DNA from: Sphaerolaimus hirsutus
Lineage: Eukaryota; Nematoda; Chromadorea; Monhysterida; Sphaerolaimidae
Reading direction: 5' to 3'
Assembly: GCA_964036195.1 (NCBI GenBank)
Contig: OZ038450.1
Coordinates: 13,952,701-14,016,700 of the forward strand
DNA: 64,000 nt
Of this stretch, positions 33,401-40,719 are shown one piece after another. The position numbers and the translations under genes were made by a program. Position 1 is the stretch's first letter. Each line of letters opens with the position of its first letter. Under the pieces are notes generated by a model. The model saw only the letters and a list, made by a program, of their open reading frames with translations, ran no database searches and was not told the origin of the DNA.

Positions 33401-35210
33401 AGAATGTTATCCGACAGGGCGCCGGCTGTTGTTAGCATCAAAGAAACGCCTGAGTCGGTTCGCCTCCGAATGGCCCGTACCCCGACTCGAGAAAAATGGC
33501 TTTTGTTCGGGGAGGGGAAGGGGTAAAGAGTCCGGTTGAGACGGTTTCAGTTTCACGTTTGCATTTTTGTCTGGGAGAAATATATTGATAATGCATATTT
33601 GTGTTTTTGTTCACGCGACGAAAAACGCGCATAACACGCGAGGAAAAACGCAACACAATTAGGGTTCAAACGGGACCACTTTTTCGGGCCGGGACTGGGA
33701 CCAGAAATTTTTCTTATCGGGACCGGGGCCGGGACTGGGGTGTCGGGACCGGGACCGGGACCGGTACCGCCTCAGTCACGGGACCGAAACCAAGTTTGCC
33801 GAAACATCATCGGGACCGGGTCCCGTATGAACCCTAAACCCAATGGGTATGGCCCATAGCTAGAAATCGATCACAAAAAATCTAGGGCAAACGGACTTTG
33901 CGCGGATTGGTCGTCGGCCGGCGGCCTGCCGGCCTGCTGCCCGCTGCCGATGCGCTCAATGCTGGCCGCGCGCTCACCCCGGCGCCGGGTGACTGGGACA
34001 CATTTATTTTATGGGGGTTTTAGGGGGGTTTTATTTGGTAGATAGGTCACGTGAAAAATTCCCCAAATCTCTCAAAAATATTCAGTTTTACGTTTTCCCA
34101 GAGACAACATATTTTACTCACTGTACTCATTGGTAGAAGTAAAAGTTTTTACTTTACATTTTGTGTACTCAGGGGCCCTAGTAAAAAAAGTACTTTACCA
34201 TTACGTATACTCTGAAAAACAACAACGAGCTAGGGTTGGAAAAAAATCAATTTTTTTTAAACGCCTTGATTTTTTATAATTAAAATCAGATTTTTTAAAA
34301 TCGCCCAAAATGGGGGTATAGAGAAAAAATATGTGTATGTTAAGTGTCAGACAATGTATTGTTATGTCTATTGTGATCATGTTATGACTGTGGACTCATG
34401 GGATAGCATTATAAGCAGTGATTTCTTTAAAAAATATCCATTTTACGTCGACTTATTACGTATATCGCCTTTTATCGAACGTTCGTGACTTCAAGTGAAG
34501 TTCAGCATGGAATAGTGCTTAAATAAGGTTGCAAGAGAGGGCTAATACATTGACAGTGATGTTACTCACTGTATAAGTATGTGGGAGCACATTGGTTTGA
34601 TATTATATACTACACTAGCATATCATGGCTTTTTATTACACAGTAACATGAATAAATGGAAGATTTTACACTGAAAATGCCCCAAAACCCATGAAAACAC
34701 CACCAATTGTAATATGTATGAGAAATTGCGTGCTTGCGCGCAAAAGAATGCAAAATACCTAGTGCAAGTCTACCAGAAATTTGGCCTTTTTATTTTTTTA
34801 AATAAAAATCAGTTTCCACCCTTTGATCTTTTTAAAAAATCAGATTTAAAAAAAAATCAGTTTGAAAAAAATCAAATGCCAACCCTAACAACGACTGATG
34901 AAAAAGTCGCATTATAATGAAACAAAAACGGCTTTTATTTGGGTTGAAATGGAAACACACCTGGCCAAAGTTTCAGCGCTAACGGTCTGAATCCAAGGCC
35001 CGGCTATACGCCCGAAGCAACGATTCTTCTGTCGGATCCTAAAAAATGTCACACAATCGTTACTCGTTCATTTATGTTGAAGTGCCGTATGAGAGCATGG
35101 CGAAATATGTTACTTTATAAATATAACTGGTATTGCATAACTTTGATAAAGATTACATATTTAAAAAATACTTGTACGTGATACAGCAGCTGAATCCAGA
35201 CCCTGGCCAT
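9231..35210 (-). CDS. TFCP2: CP2/LSF family transcription factor (TFCP2-like), 17 coding exons
   Basis: Seventeen exons join in phase to about 908 residues. Residues 1-398 are low-complexity, rich in Gln, Ser, Pro, Ala and His. Residues 399-640 carry the CP2 DNA-binding domain: ETLTYLNQGQSYEI, FHDRRQKFEEG, DIPICVN, VEVLWDPNKV, INCISTEFTAKKHGG and EKGVPFRI, then KGADRKNRMDRE. Residues about 755-820 are the SAM-like domain (DDVAEWLRAQRF, FSGTDLLRLSYDEL, DAIRLHNALRAR). Residues 832-908 match the C-terminal oligomerisation region. The family binds DNA as dimers or tetramers in the nucleus. The NQGQSY word and the SAM domain favour TFCP2/UBP1 over grainyhead. The N-terminal region is far longer than in vertebrate TFCP2, and its splicing at 32379 and 34984 and its ATG at 35210 are the least certain parts. 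Confidence 0.85.
9987..10514. mobile_element. hAT-like MITE with CGGGAT-word arms (copy 1)
   Basis: Ends TAGGGTTCAAACGGGAT and CCCGTTTGAACCCTA, flanked by the exact 8 bp duplication CACTAGCC (9979-9986 and 10515-10522). The arms are tandem ATCCCG words; the centre (about 10190-10330) is unique and recurs at 25850-25970 and 51740-51870. It lies in intron 16 of the TFCP2-like gene. Confidence 0.9.
10597..10760 (-). CDS. TFCP2: TFCP2-like exon 16, SAM-like domain
   Basis: Acceptor AATTGCAG, donor CATG|GTTAGT. It encodes FESFSGTDLLRLSYDELM, DAIRLHNALRAR and KTLYIKPRGYDH. Confidence 0.9.
11236..11439 (-). CDS. TFCP2: TFCP2-like exon 15, linker and start of SAM-like domain
   Basis: Acceptor ACCCCCAG, donor CAGAA|GTTTGT. 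It encodes a Ser/Thr/Pro linker with PSPFRKFHPLHSDSS, then DDVAEWLRAQRFGRYAQK. Confidence 0.85.
11643..11881 (-). CDS. TFCP2: TFCP2-like exon 14
   Basis: It begins LKGADRKNRMDRERAEKY, the conserved end of the DNA-binding region, and continues through TACEHTMFTETFPTDL. The phase-2 donor AA|GTTGGT is the only one that fits exon 15. Confidence 0.85.
11949..12456. mobile_element. hAT-like MITE with CAGGGGTCTC ends and CTATCTATC words
   Basis: Ends CAGGGGTCTC and GGAGACCCCTG with exact duplication GGGAGGGT (11941-11948 and 12457-12464). Both halves contain AGCTATCTATC words and C- or G-runs. Relatives lie at 26126-26470, 32034-32234, 35305-37286 and 53200-53340. Confidence 0.88.
12770..13580. repeat. 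TACCGTATT / AATACGGTA palindromes, nested
   Basis: One copy at 12770-12877 and a second at 12927-13580 that itself holds a third (13148-13393). All have TACCGTATT ends with CCTCGAAATACCCCC words and G-runs. Within intron 13 of the TFCP2-like gene. Confidence 0.7.
14471..14590. repeat. Palindromic MITE, GGCCAGTTCCGCAA family
   Basis: GGCCAGTTCCGCAAGTGGC at the left, TTGCGAAGCTGGCC at the right, with AAAGTAAAGAGTAAAG words inside; 120 bp. Confidence 0.65.
14686..14838 (-). CDS. TFCP2: TFCP2-like exon 13, CP2 domain
   Basis: Acceptor TTTTCCGTCTCGCAG, donor TTCAAG|GTGGGT; 51 codons. It encodes INCISTEFTAKKHGGEKG, VPFRIVATTYAM and YAQIRVFK, the most conserved part of the domain. Confidence 0.92.
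14880..15142. mobile_element. hAT-like MITE with GCGCCA-word arms
   Basis: Ends TAGTGATGTGAAAAGCGCC and CTTTTACATCACTA, exact duplication GTTCTATG (14872-14879 and 15143-15150). The interior is made of GGCGCTTTT and AGCGCCA words. It starts 41 bp from exon 13. Confidence 0.9.
15239..16436. mobile_element. TGAGGC-ended palindromic element, interrupted
   Basis: TGAGGCATCCCATTCTAAAA at the left and AGAAGTAGAGGCCTCA at the right, with GTCGACAAGTCC words in both arms. It is split by the hAT-like element 15368-16047. Relatives: 27964-28478, 46292-46923, 60946-61832. Confidence 0.65.
15368..16047. mobile_element. hAT-like element with AACGTTTTTTT arms and shared core
   Basis: Ends TAGGGTTGG and CCAACCCTA, exact duplication GTTGGGAC (15360-15367 and 16048-16055). 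The arms are A/T-runs around ACGTTTTTTTAA. The core (about 15475-15950), ending in GCGCTTGCGCGCAAAA, is shared with elements at 34231, 35245, 35505 and 50587 whose arms differ. Confidence 0.9.
17303..17681. repeat. TACCGTATT / AATACGGTA palindromic element
   Basis: TACCGTATTACCTCGAAATA at the left and GGGTAATACGGTA at the right, with GTATTTCGAGGGGGG words inside. Its internal segment GTGTTCGGCATTATACAGATC recurs in the copy at 18328. Confidence 0.7.
17933..18860. mobile_element. hAT-like element, CAGAGTTG ends
   Basis: Ends CAGAGTTG and CAACTGTG, near-exact duplication CACCGTAC / CACCGCAC. The sequence to its left ends CAACTCTG at 17924, so two elements abut at the same site. A TACCGTATT palindrome (18328-18766) is nested inside. 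Confidence 0.7.
18328..18766. repeat. TACCGTATT palindrome nested in a CAGAGTTG element
   Basis: TACCGTATTACCTCGAAATA left, GAGGTAATACGGTA right, G-runs within. Its centre matches that of 17303-17681. Confidence 0.7.
19331..19361 (+). repeat. GGA microsatellite
   Basis: About ten GGA units with one GGT. Confidence 0.85.
19653..20075. repeat. TACC(G/A)TATT palindromic element, nested
   Basis: TACCATATTTCCTTGAATTA at the left and TTGAGGAATTATGGTA at the right, with C-runs and CCCCTCAAAATACCCCC words. A diverged member of the TACCGTATT family. Confidence 0.65.
23586..24141. mobile_element. Palindromic element, GGGTGGCCCACGTCAGGCGC ends
   Basis: The left end GGGTGGCCCACGTCAGGCGC is exactly mirrored by GCGCCTGACGTGGGCCACCC. 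Symmetry continues through ATAAATGTACCCCATTTGTT. No ORF. Confidence 0.7.
24327..25427. mobile_element. hAT-like element with AAAATA-word arms
   Basis: Ends CAGGGTTGG and CCAACCCTG, exact duplication GTGCTGGC (24319-24326 and 25428-25435). The arms are AATAAAATAAAA and TTTTTGTAAAATTG words. The centre (24573-25065) is a GGGGGCAGTCCCAAGC...TGTCATG palindrome related to the introner-like introns. A second copy begins at 63272. Confidence 0.9.
25656..26125. mobile_element. hAT-like MITE with CGGGAT-word arms (copy 2)
   Basis: GGGTTCAAACGGGATTGACT at the left, ATCCCGTTTGAACCCTA at the right, same central sequence as copy 1. No target duplication is visible; the left terminal bases appear altered. 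Confidence 0.8.
26126..26470. repeat. CTATCTATC-family element (remnant)
   Basis: AATCGGCCAGCTATCTACCT at the left and GATTTGCTATCTATCC at the right, with C-runs, as in 11949-12456. The left end is lost against the CGGGAT element; the right end is TACCCCTG. Confidence 0.6.
26815..27272. repeat. TACCGTATT / AATACGGTA palindromic element
   Basis: TACCGTATTTCCTCGAAATA and GAGGAAATACGGTA ends with C-runs and CCTCTCGGGACCACTATGAA in both halves. Confidence 0.75.
27964..28478. mobile_element. TGAGGC-family palindromic element
   Basis: CTAATTCTAAAAGTCGACAA at the left and GACTTTTACAATTGGACGCC at the right, with ACTTGTCGACTTTTAGAAA inside. The left edge is degenerate. It ends 38 bp from exon 12 of the TFCP2-like gene. 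Confidence 0.6.
28516..28619 (-). CDS. TFCP2: TFCP2-like exon 12, CP2 domain
   Basis: Acceptor ACCGCAG, donor ATCAAG|GTGTGT. It encodes DIPICVNCYNVV, NSVEVLWDPNKVNSASVYIK, matching the VEFLWDP block. It is followed by a 13.7 kb intron. Confidence 0.9.
28643..29060. repeat. Degenerate TACCGTATT-type element
   Basis: It starts TACCGTATATCCTCGAATAA and later carries TTTTTCAAGGGGGGG words up to about 29060; the right end is not clean. Confidence 0.4.
29180..29414 (-). CDS. TFCP2: TFCP2-like exon 11, CP2 domain
   Basis: Acceptor ACTCGCAG, donor GCCG|GTGTGT, phase 1. It begins GQSYEILCKAYSP and contains LYKTIFALCFHDRRQKFEEG. A Ser/Ala/Gly-rich insert lies between these two conserved blocks, longer than in vertebrate TFCP2. 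Confidence 0.9.
29850..30050 (-). CDS. TFCP2: TFCP2-like exon 10, start of CP2 domain
   Basis: Acceptor GATGCAG, donor AATCAG|GTTTGT. It encodes DVLRFVDRQ and ends in LQYILMAETSAAVPVEQET then LTYLNQ, the hallmark entry of the CP2 DNA-binding domain. Confidence 0.9.
30115..30466. mobile_element. Inverted-repeat element, GTGCTCAAGTAGCAATACCCG ends
   Basis: CCGGTGCTCAAGTAGCAATA at the left is mirrored by TATTGCTACTTAGCACCGG at the right. The same family, interrupted, occurs at 50531-53453. In intron 9 of the TFCP2-like gene. Confidence 0.6.
30526..30630 (-). CDS. TFCP2: TFCP2-like exon 9
   Basis: It encodes TSVVTTTAVPTSW, FGNDLSLSGFGDIGSPNLQ. Acceptor TTGACAG, donor CTGCAG|GTACGA, phase 0. It leads directly into the DVLRFVDRQ of exon 10, comparable with the SDVLAL segment of TFCP2. 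Confidence 0.75.
30858..30911 (-). CDS. TFCP2: TFCP2-like exon 8
   Basis: Eighteen codons, GRLSLIMPSVGSISAGDT, between acceptor CCTCCAG and donor ACACG|GTAGGT. Phase 0 at both ends. Confidence 0.65.
30912..31105 (-). mobile_element. Introner-like intron A (intron 7 of the TFCP2-like gene)
   Basis: The 194 bp intron reads, on the sense strand, GTGCCAGTCCCGGACACTGT to GGTCTGGAATTGCCTCCAG. Between these ends it is a hairpin of TGTCATG, CAAAGTG and CATTTTAC-type words. Its two ends and arms match the intron at 55276-55466 in ABCF2 over their whole lengths. Confidence 0.75.
31106..31381 (-). CDS. TFCP2: TFCP2-like exon 7, Ser/Pro/His-rich
   Basis: Acceptor CGCTCAG and donor GCTCAG|GTGCCA give 92 codons: FPPTGDLLMSSGC, STPVPHGHSPAAAA, LQHLHTHTSVVSG, PPPHKRPKSHAHS. 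HKRPK could be a short basic nuclear signal (inference). The intron that follows is an introner-like element. Confidence 0.7.
32242..32379 (-). CDS. TFCP2: TFCP2-like exon 6, glutamine-rich
   Basis: It encodes LQQQQQHQQHQQLRAQQQHV and then GATSTPPQLAQPLSRL, ending TTG|GTTGGTG. The acceptor at 32379 keeps phase 0; one near 32420 would add TAAAAVAANQ but needs a different upstream donor. Confidence 0.6.
32472..32629. mobile_element. hAT-like MITE with TACGGT-word arms
   Basis: It begins TAGGGCGGTACG and ends TCTGCCAATCTA with near-exact duplication CCGACAAC / CAGACAAC. The interior repeats GCGGTAAACGGTACGGTAAA. A related fragment ends TCTGCCACCCTA at 39846. Confidence 0.7.
32692..32871 (-). 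CDS. TFCP2: TFCP2-like exon 5
   Basis: Acceptor CGCTCAG, donor AAAGG|GTTTGT, phase 0 at both ends. It encodes VAALERQGRLYVPTVTL and then LEDPLARITAAAVNEN, of unknown function. Confidence 0.6.
33193..33449 (-). CDS. TFCP2: TFCP2-like exon 4
   Basis: Acceptor GACTCAG, donor GCGCAG|GTTCGT. It encodes about 85 residues including LTTAGALSDNILRRAG and LPVLPVVPENILG, a GC-rich hydrophobic and Gly/Ala-rich linker with no known domain. Confidence 0.65.
33660..33836. mobile_element. hAT-like MITE with CGGGACC-word arms
   Basis: Ends TAGGGTTCAAACGGGACC and GGTCCCGTATGAACCCTA; near-exact duplication AACACAAT / AACCCAAT. The arms use GGGACCGGGACC instead of CGGGAT while keeping the same terminal 13 bases. 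In intron 3 of the TFCP2-like gene. Confidence 0.8.
33897..33992 (-). CDS. TFCP2: TFCP2-like exon 3
   Basis: Acceptor GTCCCAG, donor CAAA|GTCCGT. It encodes TRRRGERAASIERIGSG and on to PADDQSAQ. Phases fit both neighbours and the GC-rich codons contrast with the flanking introns. Confidence 0.6.
34231..34887. mobile_element. hAT-like element with TTTTTTAAAATC arms and shared core
   Basis: Ends TAGGGTTGG and CCAACCCTA; flanks ACAACGAG and ACAACGAC look like an imperfect duplication offset by one base. The core at about 34350-34790 matches that of 15368-16047. In intron 2 of the TFCP2-like gene. Confidence 0.75.
34984..35038 (-). CDS. TFCP2: TFCP2-like exon 2
   Basis: Strong acceptor TTTTTTAG. 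It encodes DPTEESLLRAYSRALDSD and ends GACC|GTTAGC in phase 1. A better-looking donor at 34961 would bring in an in-frame stop, so the shorter exon is preferred. Confidence 0.5.
35178..35210 (-). CDS. TFCP2: TFCP2-like exon 1
   Basis: ATG at 35210 gives MARVWIQLLYH and ends at CAC|GTACAAG. The frame is open a little further upstream without an obvious acceptor, so an earlier exon cannot be excluded. Confidence 0.5.
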
Positions 35211-35504
35211 GCGTACATGTGAATATTCTAGTTTGTGTGTGTACTAGGGGTGGAAAAAGCGTTTATTTAACGACGTTTTTAAAAACCTCCCAAATATGGC
35301 CATGCAGGGGTTTAGTAAGGGGGTTGGGGGGTACCCTGGCTGTCTATTCCCCAAATCGGCTAGCTATCTACCTATCTGGATCGATTTTAGAGAAATTTTG
35401 CTCCAATTTTTACTCAAAATCGCCAATTTTCATAATTTGTTATAGTATTTCACCTTCAAAATCGCTGTGTTTCATTGACTATTTTCAGCTATTTGTGTAC
35501 TACA

Positions 35505-37144
35505 TAGGGATGGCCTAAAATGTATTTTTAACGACCCTGTCTTTAAAAAAAAAGTTTTTTTTAGAAATTAAGAAAAAAAATTTTTTAAAGACTATCTTTT
35601 TTAAAAGCTACCAATTATTGTTATGAGACAACATATACAGGTATATCAGATAAGTACCAGTACTTTGTCATGTTTAATATAGCAATAGAATGGCTGTGGA
35701 GCAATGGGATAGCATCATAAGTGATGATTTCTGTCAAAAATATCCATTTTTATGTCGACTCATTATGCATATCGCCTTTTGTCGAATGCGCTTGTTAGCG
35801 AAGAATAAGGTTGTTAGAGAAAACTGATACAGTGTGAGTGATGTTTCACACTGTAGAAGCATGTGGGAGCACATTGCCTGGATATTATATACTACACAAA
35901 CATATCACAGCTTATTATCATGCAATAGCATGAACAAATGGAAAAATTTTTACTAAAAATGCTTCAAAGACCAATGAAAACAACCACCAATGGTAATGTG
36001 CATGTTAAGTTGCGCGCTTGTGCGCAAAAATTGCTAAATACATGGTTAGTGATGGAAAAAGCGCCAGACTTTTGGCGCCAAGCGCCAAAAGCGCCATGGC
36101 GCTTTTCAGGACCACGGCGCCAAGCGCCAATGGCGCCAGAGCGTTTTAGCGCCAAGCGCCAAGAGCGCCATGGCGCTTTTCTGGACCACGGCGCCAAGCG
36201 CCAATGGCGCCAGGAGGCAATGGCGCCAAGCGCCAATAGCGCCAGCGCCAAAATGATTTTGCTTGTTATAATACGGACGCAGTTCTCGGTTCCGTATATT
36301 CATTTTTATCGCTTTGTGTGAGCTATATCACTTCGTAAAACACACTAGCAGTATGCAAATTACAACCAAAAAAGCATTCCTAGTAAACATATTACATAAA
36401 GTGTTGAGCAATTTTGTAAAACCTAGGCATCACTTCTGTGGTTAAGGGTGCTCCCAGAATTCAAATGCAAACATCCATTTCCTAGAAACATCTCTGGTAA
36501 AATTTTCAATTTCATCATCATTCAACATTTTTTAAAGATGACTTTTAAAAAGAAAAATTTCTAAGAGAAAAAAAAGCGAAAAAAGATAAAGCAAATGTTC
36601 AATAAGATGGTATACATAACGAGTCAACTTACAAACGGATTTTTGGCTGAAATTACCACTTATAATGCTCCACAGTCCACACCCATTCAAATGCTATTTG
36701 TGTAACATCACAAAGTACTCACACTTGTGTGATAAACTTTTTATATGTGAACACTGTGCATTTTTCACTGTCTGTTGGTGGCGCTTTTTTGGCGCTTTTT
36801 AACATGCCAGCGCCAGGCGCCAAAGGCGCCACCGATAAATAGCGCCAAGCGCCAAAAGCGCCATGGCGCTTTTCAGGACCACGGCGCCAAGCGCCAATAG
36901 CGCCACAGCAAAATGGCGCCAAGCGCCAAAAGCGCCATGGCGCTTTTTGCTTTGGCGCTAGCGCCAGGCGCCAGCGCCATGGCGCTTTTCCATCACTATA
37001 CATGGTGCATAAGTATTAAAAATTTTGGCTGATGTTTTTAAAAAAAACAACGGTTTTGATGTCTCTTTTTTTAAATGACTTTTTTAAGTCTCTTTTAAGA
37101 CTTTTTTTTTAAAAGATGGTTAAAAAAGACATTGGCCATCCCTA
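35505..37144. mobile_element. Third layer of nest: TAGGGATGG hAT-like element with shared core
   Basis: Ends TAGGGATGGCC and GGCCATCCCTA, exact duplication GTACTACA (35497-35504 and 37145-37152). The shared core is at about 35630-36045 and part of it is repeated inverted at 36600-36740. Split by 36047-36998. Confidence 0.9.
36047..36998. mobile_element. Innermost layer of nest: TAGTGATGG element with GCGCCA arms
   Basis: Ends TAGTGATGGAAAAAGCGCC and GGCGCTTTTCCATCACTA, exact duplication TACATGGT (36039-36046 and 36999-37006). The arms are GCGCCAAGCGCCA words around an AT-rich centre. Confidence 0.92.
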
Positions 37145-38420
37145 GTACTACATATGCTATTTTTGCACATACTTTTAGCGATTTTTCTCTCTTTTCTTTC
37201 TTCTTTACCTCGGAAAAGCCTACATATTGAACTTCCGCTAACCCCCCCCCCCAACCCCGCAGGGTTCCAAATCTACAAAACCACTGTGGTCATGAGTCAA
37301 CAAAAAGTGTATAAAGGTGTATCAGACAAGTGGCAGTACTTAGTGATGTTAAATATAGACACATAATGGCTCTGGAGCCATGGGATAGACTTTGAGCCAA
37401 AAAAGCCACTCTGCCCAAGTGATGATTCCTGCCAAAAAAGCCACTCTTCATATTGACTTGTTGTATATCGCATTTTGTTGTACATTCATGACTTCAAGTG
37501 AAGTTGGGCACGGAATAGTGCTCAGATAAAGTTAAAAGAGCAACGTCTAGCATATTCCTGAAACATGGTGATAAAATTTCGAAAATTCTAACACTTATTA
37601 GAATTTATGTTTTCGATCCCTAGTATGTAAGTATAAATAGGAATGTGTGGTAGTATTACGATTGGCCACTGGTATTTTAAAAGGCGCAAGGGTCAAATTG
37701 AGTCATATTTGTCTTCTAAATCACCTCTGAGGGAATATAGATGATCACACTTGATAAACCATTTGAATGTTTCTTGGCAGAAATGCTGCGAACTTGCTGT
37801 TAACATTGGCTAACTCATTTTGGAAGTGAATATGAATAAATTTACATTATGATTTGATATGAAAACTTATAAGCTATGTATTTACGCTTCCCACTCGATC
37901 GTTAACAGCTTTCTATACATCATTTAAGCATACTGAAAGGGATGCTACGCCACAAATTATGCAGCAAAAGTCATAAAAACAAGCAACCCAGTTATCCATC
38001 CTGAAAATGCGCTGATGGATGAGGTGCTGCAATTTTTTGAATCGGATTTTTAAATTCAGATTTAAAAAAAACATTGTTTAAAAAAATCGCGTGCCAACAG
38101 TAAGGTTCCTAGTTAGAAGTTTTATTAAGAAACGACAATACAATGCGCAATTTCCGACGGACGTCATGCATTTTAATAATAACAGATTTCTAATCACCTG
38201 AATGGTTGCTCTCACATTGAGCCTTCGCATTCATGTGTAAGCAGTGAGCAATTAAAAGCCATGATATCCCGAAGCTTGTGAATATTTATGACAGTATTAA
38301 CAAGGATAATAAACACGTAAGACAAGTATCATGTATAGTCCACTGACGGTACACCTTACAATGAAATCTACCATATCCCATCTGAATAAAAACAGGCATA
38401 CAAACTTTTCTCATTGGCAC

Positions 38421-39150
38421 TACACACACTAGTTTTGGGCCAGGTCTATTTCGCACATAAGCCTGTTTCGCACATACGCCTGTTTCGCACATGTATGAAA
38501 CCCGTTTCGCACAAAAGCCCGTATCGCACATAACTGATGCTATGTGCGAAACGGGCCTATGTGCGAAACAGGCGTATGTGCGAAATGGGCGGGCGATTAG
38601 GGGGGGTGTGCACAGCACTGGGTGCGTTTTGGAGTTTTGGTGCAGTGGTTCGTTTTAGATGTAGTGATGGAAAAGCATCATGGCGCTGGCGCCAAAGTCA
38701 TGGCGATTTTTCCAACACTAGTTACATTCTACTTTTGGTGCATTTCCGCATTCTCAATCGTGAATGTAACTAGTGTTGGAAAAATCGCCATGACTTTGGC
38801 GCCAGCGCCATGGCACTTTTCCATCACTACATCCAAAACAAACCACCGCAGCAAAACGAAACACTGTGCCAAAGAAAAATGGCAAAAAGTAGTGATGGAA
38901 ACATCACTACTTCACTACTCACAACAAAGTGACTCAACACAAAGGCGTGTGAAACAACATAACTTTAGTGGTATTCTGTTTGCTGCACCCAGCGCTGTGC
39001 ACACCCCCCACCCTAATCGCCCGCCCGTTTCGCACATAGGCCTGTTTAGCACATAAGCCCGTTTCGCACATAGCATCAGTTATGTGCGCAATGGGCCCTT
39101 GTGCGAAACCGGTTTCATCCATGTGTGAAACGGGCATATGTGCGAAACAG
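38421..39150. repeat. Palindrome of TTTCGCACATA units with a nested TAGTGATGG palindrome
   Basis: Repeated GTTTCGCACATANGCC words at 38446-38530 and their inverse TATGTGCGAAACGGGC follow each other; the same pattern in mirror order occupies 39025-39150. Between them is a near-perfect palindrome with TAGTGATGGAAAAG and CTTTTCCATCACTA ends at 38661-38839. Confidence 0.65.
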
Positions 39151-39229
39151 TGCACCCTCGTTGTTATTTCATTAAAACATTCATTTTTCTTTTGATTACA
39201 TTTTGTATACTACATCAAACTATACTGAT

Positions 39230-39590
39230 CAAACAAGGTTATAAAAGGAGGTTGTTACTTTGGGAGTGAAGTTACACACTGTGGAGGTATATGGAAGCAC
39301 ATTACCTCAATATTTTATACTACAGCAACATATGACGGCTTATTAACCCATGGTAGCACATAGAAATAGATACTTTGATACTAAAAATGCCACAAAACCA
39401 ATGAAAACAACCACCAATATCAATTTGTGCGTGAAATTGCGCGCTTGCGCGCAAAAATTTTGCAAAATACCCAGTGCTTAGTACTAAAAATTTCGGCCGA
39501 TGTTTTTTTTTTTTTTAAACATTTCGGACGTCATGTTGTTTTTTTTAAAAAAACGTTTAAAAAAAACATCGGCCAACCCTAGTTACAACC
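39230..39590. mobile_element. Right half of a shared-core element
   Basis: AAGGTTATAAAAGGAGGTTG onward repeats the core of 15368-16047, including GCGCGCTTGCGCGC, and ends GGCCAACCCTA. The left end is missing. Confidence 0.65.
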
Positions 39591-40719
39591 ATATTGCATG
39601 TGCAATGGAAGGGCTTCAAATCAGTCAAAACAATGTTGACAAATTTGCGCGCTTGCGCGCAAAAAATGTGCAGAACACCACATTTGAAAGGTGCATGTTT
39701 AAAGTCAATCTGAGTAAAACTTACCGCATTTTCTGCGGTAATTGAGTGCGGTACGCGGTACGGTACGGTAAATTTTGGAAAATGCGGTAAACGGTACGGT
39801 AATTTTTCCAAAAATGCGGTCAGGTACGGTAAATTCTGCCACCCTACCGGGCGTGGGTGGGCAGGTGTTTATATGAACCCCCAGAAGGGTCCAAATACTC
39901 TAAACCCCCGGTGTAGCGTCTACGTTTATTATTGAGTTTAGCAATTTTTAAGAGGATAAATAATATTATTAGGGTTTTATATTTAGTATCACAGCTTCAG
40001 TAAAATTATTATTTATAAACAGTCCACAAACACACGCTGGAGTGTTGCCTATAGAGGTGAAGTGGTGCATGAAAGCCCGGTATCTTAAGAGGTGTTATTC
40101 ATGGTTAAAGGGGTGTCGTTCATGAATTTAAGAGCTGTTGCTCGTGAATTTAAGAGGTGTTGTTAATTAAATTCTCGCATGTTGCTACATTTGACCCGCG
40201 TTCACGCGGCTTTGCTGTGACGAATGAAACCTTTAAGTCGTCAAGCACACTTTTGTAATAATTGCATGCTGTTCGCTCGCTCGCGGACAACAAGGGTTCG
40301 CTAATACCGACAAGACAAATTTAATGAAACGGCCTCGAGACAACCAATGACAGTGGAATTCTTTATCATGGCCTAAATTTTTCATGATTTCAAGTTAGCT
40401 ATAATAACTTTCCTATAATAATAATTTAATAATTTGCCAAATGATACTCCACAAAATTATCTGTATACAGTGAACCCACAAAAATTATTGTCAGGATATT
40501 TACGTCCCCGTGTACATTTATCTAAAATATGACCCGTAGCAACTTGTTTTTGTTTTTCAATTTTTCCACATGCCTGTGTATTGCAGTCAAGAAAGGGCGC
40601 ATGCTAAGGAAACAGCAAATGTAACAAGCAAAAGATTAATATTCATGTAAATATGACGAGCGAGATCTTAAACAAATTGTTAATTAAAGGGAGTATGATT
40701 CAACGGTCTAAATATAGAA

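Larger units (their letters stand above)
35305..37286. mobile_element. Second layer of nest: CAGGGG element with CTATCTACC words
   Basis: It starts CAGGGGTTTAG and ends AAAACCACTG; duplication TGGCCATG / TGGTCATG differs at one base. A member of the CTATCTATC family, split by 35505-37144. Confidence 0.7.
35245..37622. mobile_element. Outermost element of a four-deep nest (TAGGGGTGG)
   Basis: It starts TAGGGGTGGAAAAAGCG. After the insertion at 35305-37286 its core resumes at 37287 with GTATCAGACAAGTGGCAGTA, and it ends CGATCCCTA. Flanks GTGTGTAC / GTATGTAA match at only six of eight bases, so the right edge is uncertain. Confidence 0.5.

Noticed and set aside
35964-36321. Ala/Trp/Arg-rich ORFs in GCGCCA DNA (also 14600-15063, 36719-37003)
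   Set aside because: Open on both strands because of the GCGCCA palindrome within a hAT-like MITE; at 14600-15063 the real coding exon is only 14686-14838 on the minus strand.
38440-39150. Regularly spaced repeats that look CRISPR-like
   Set aside because: The repeats are inverted around a centre, spacers are only a few bases long, there is no cas gene, and the genome is eukaryotic.
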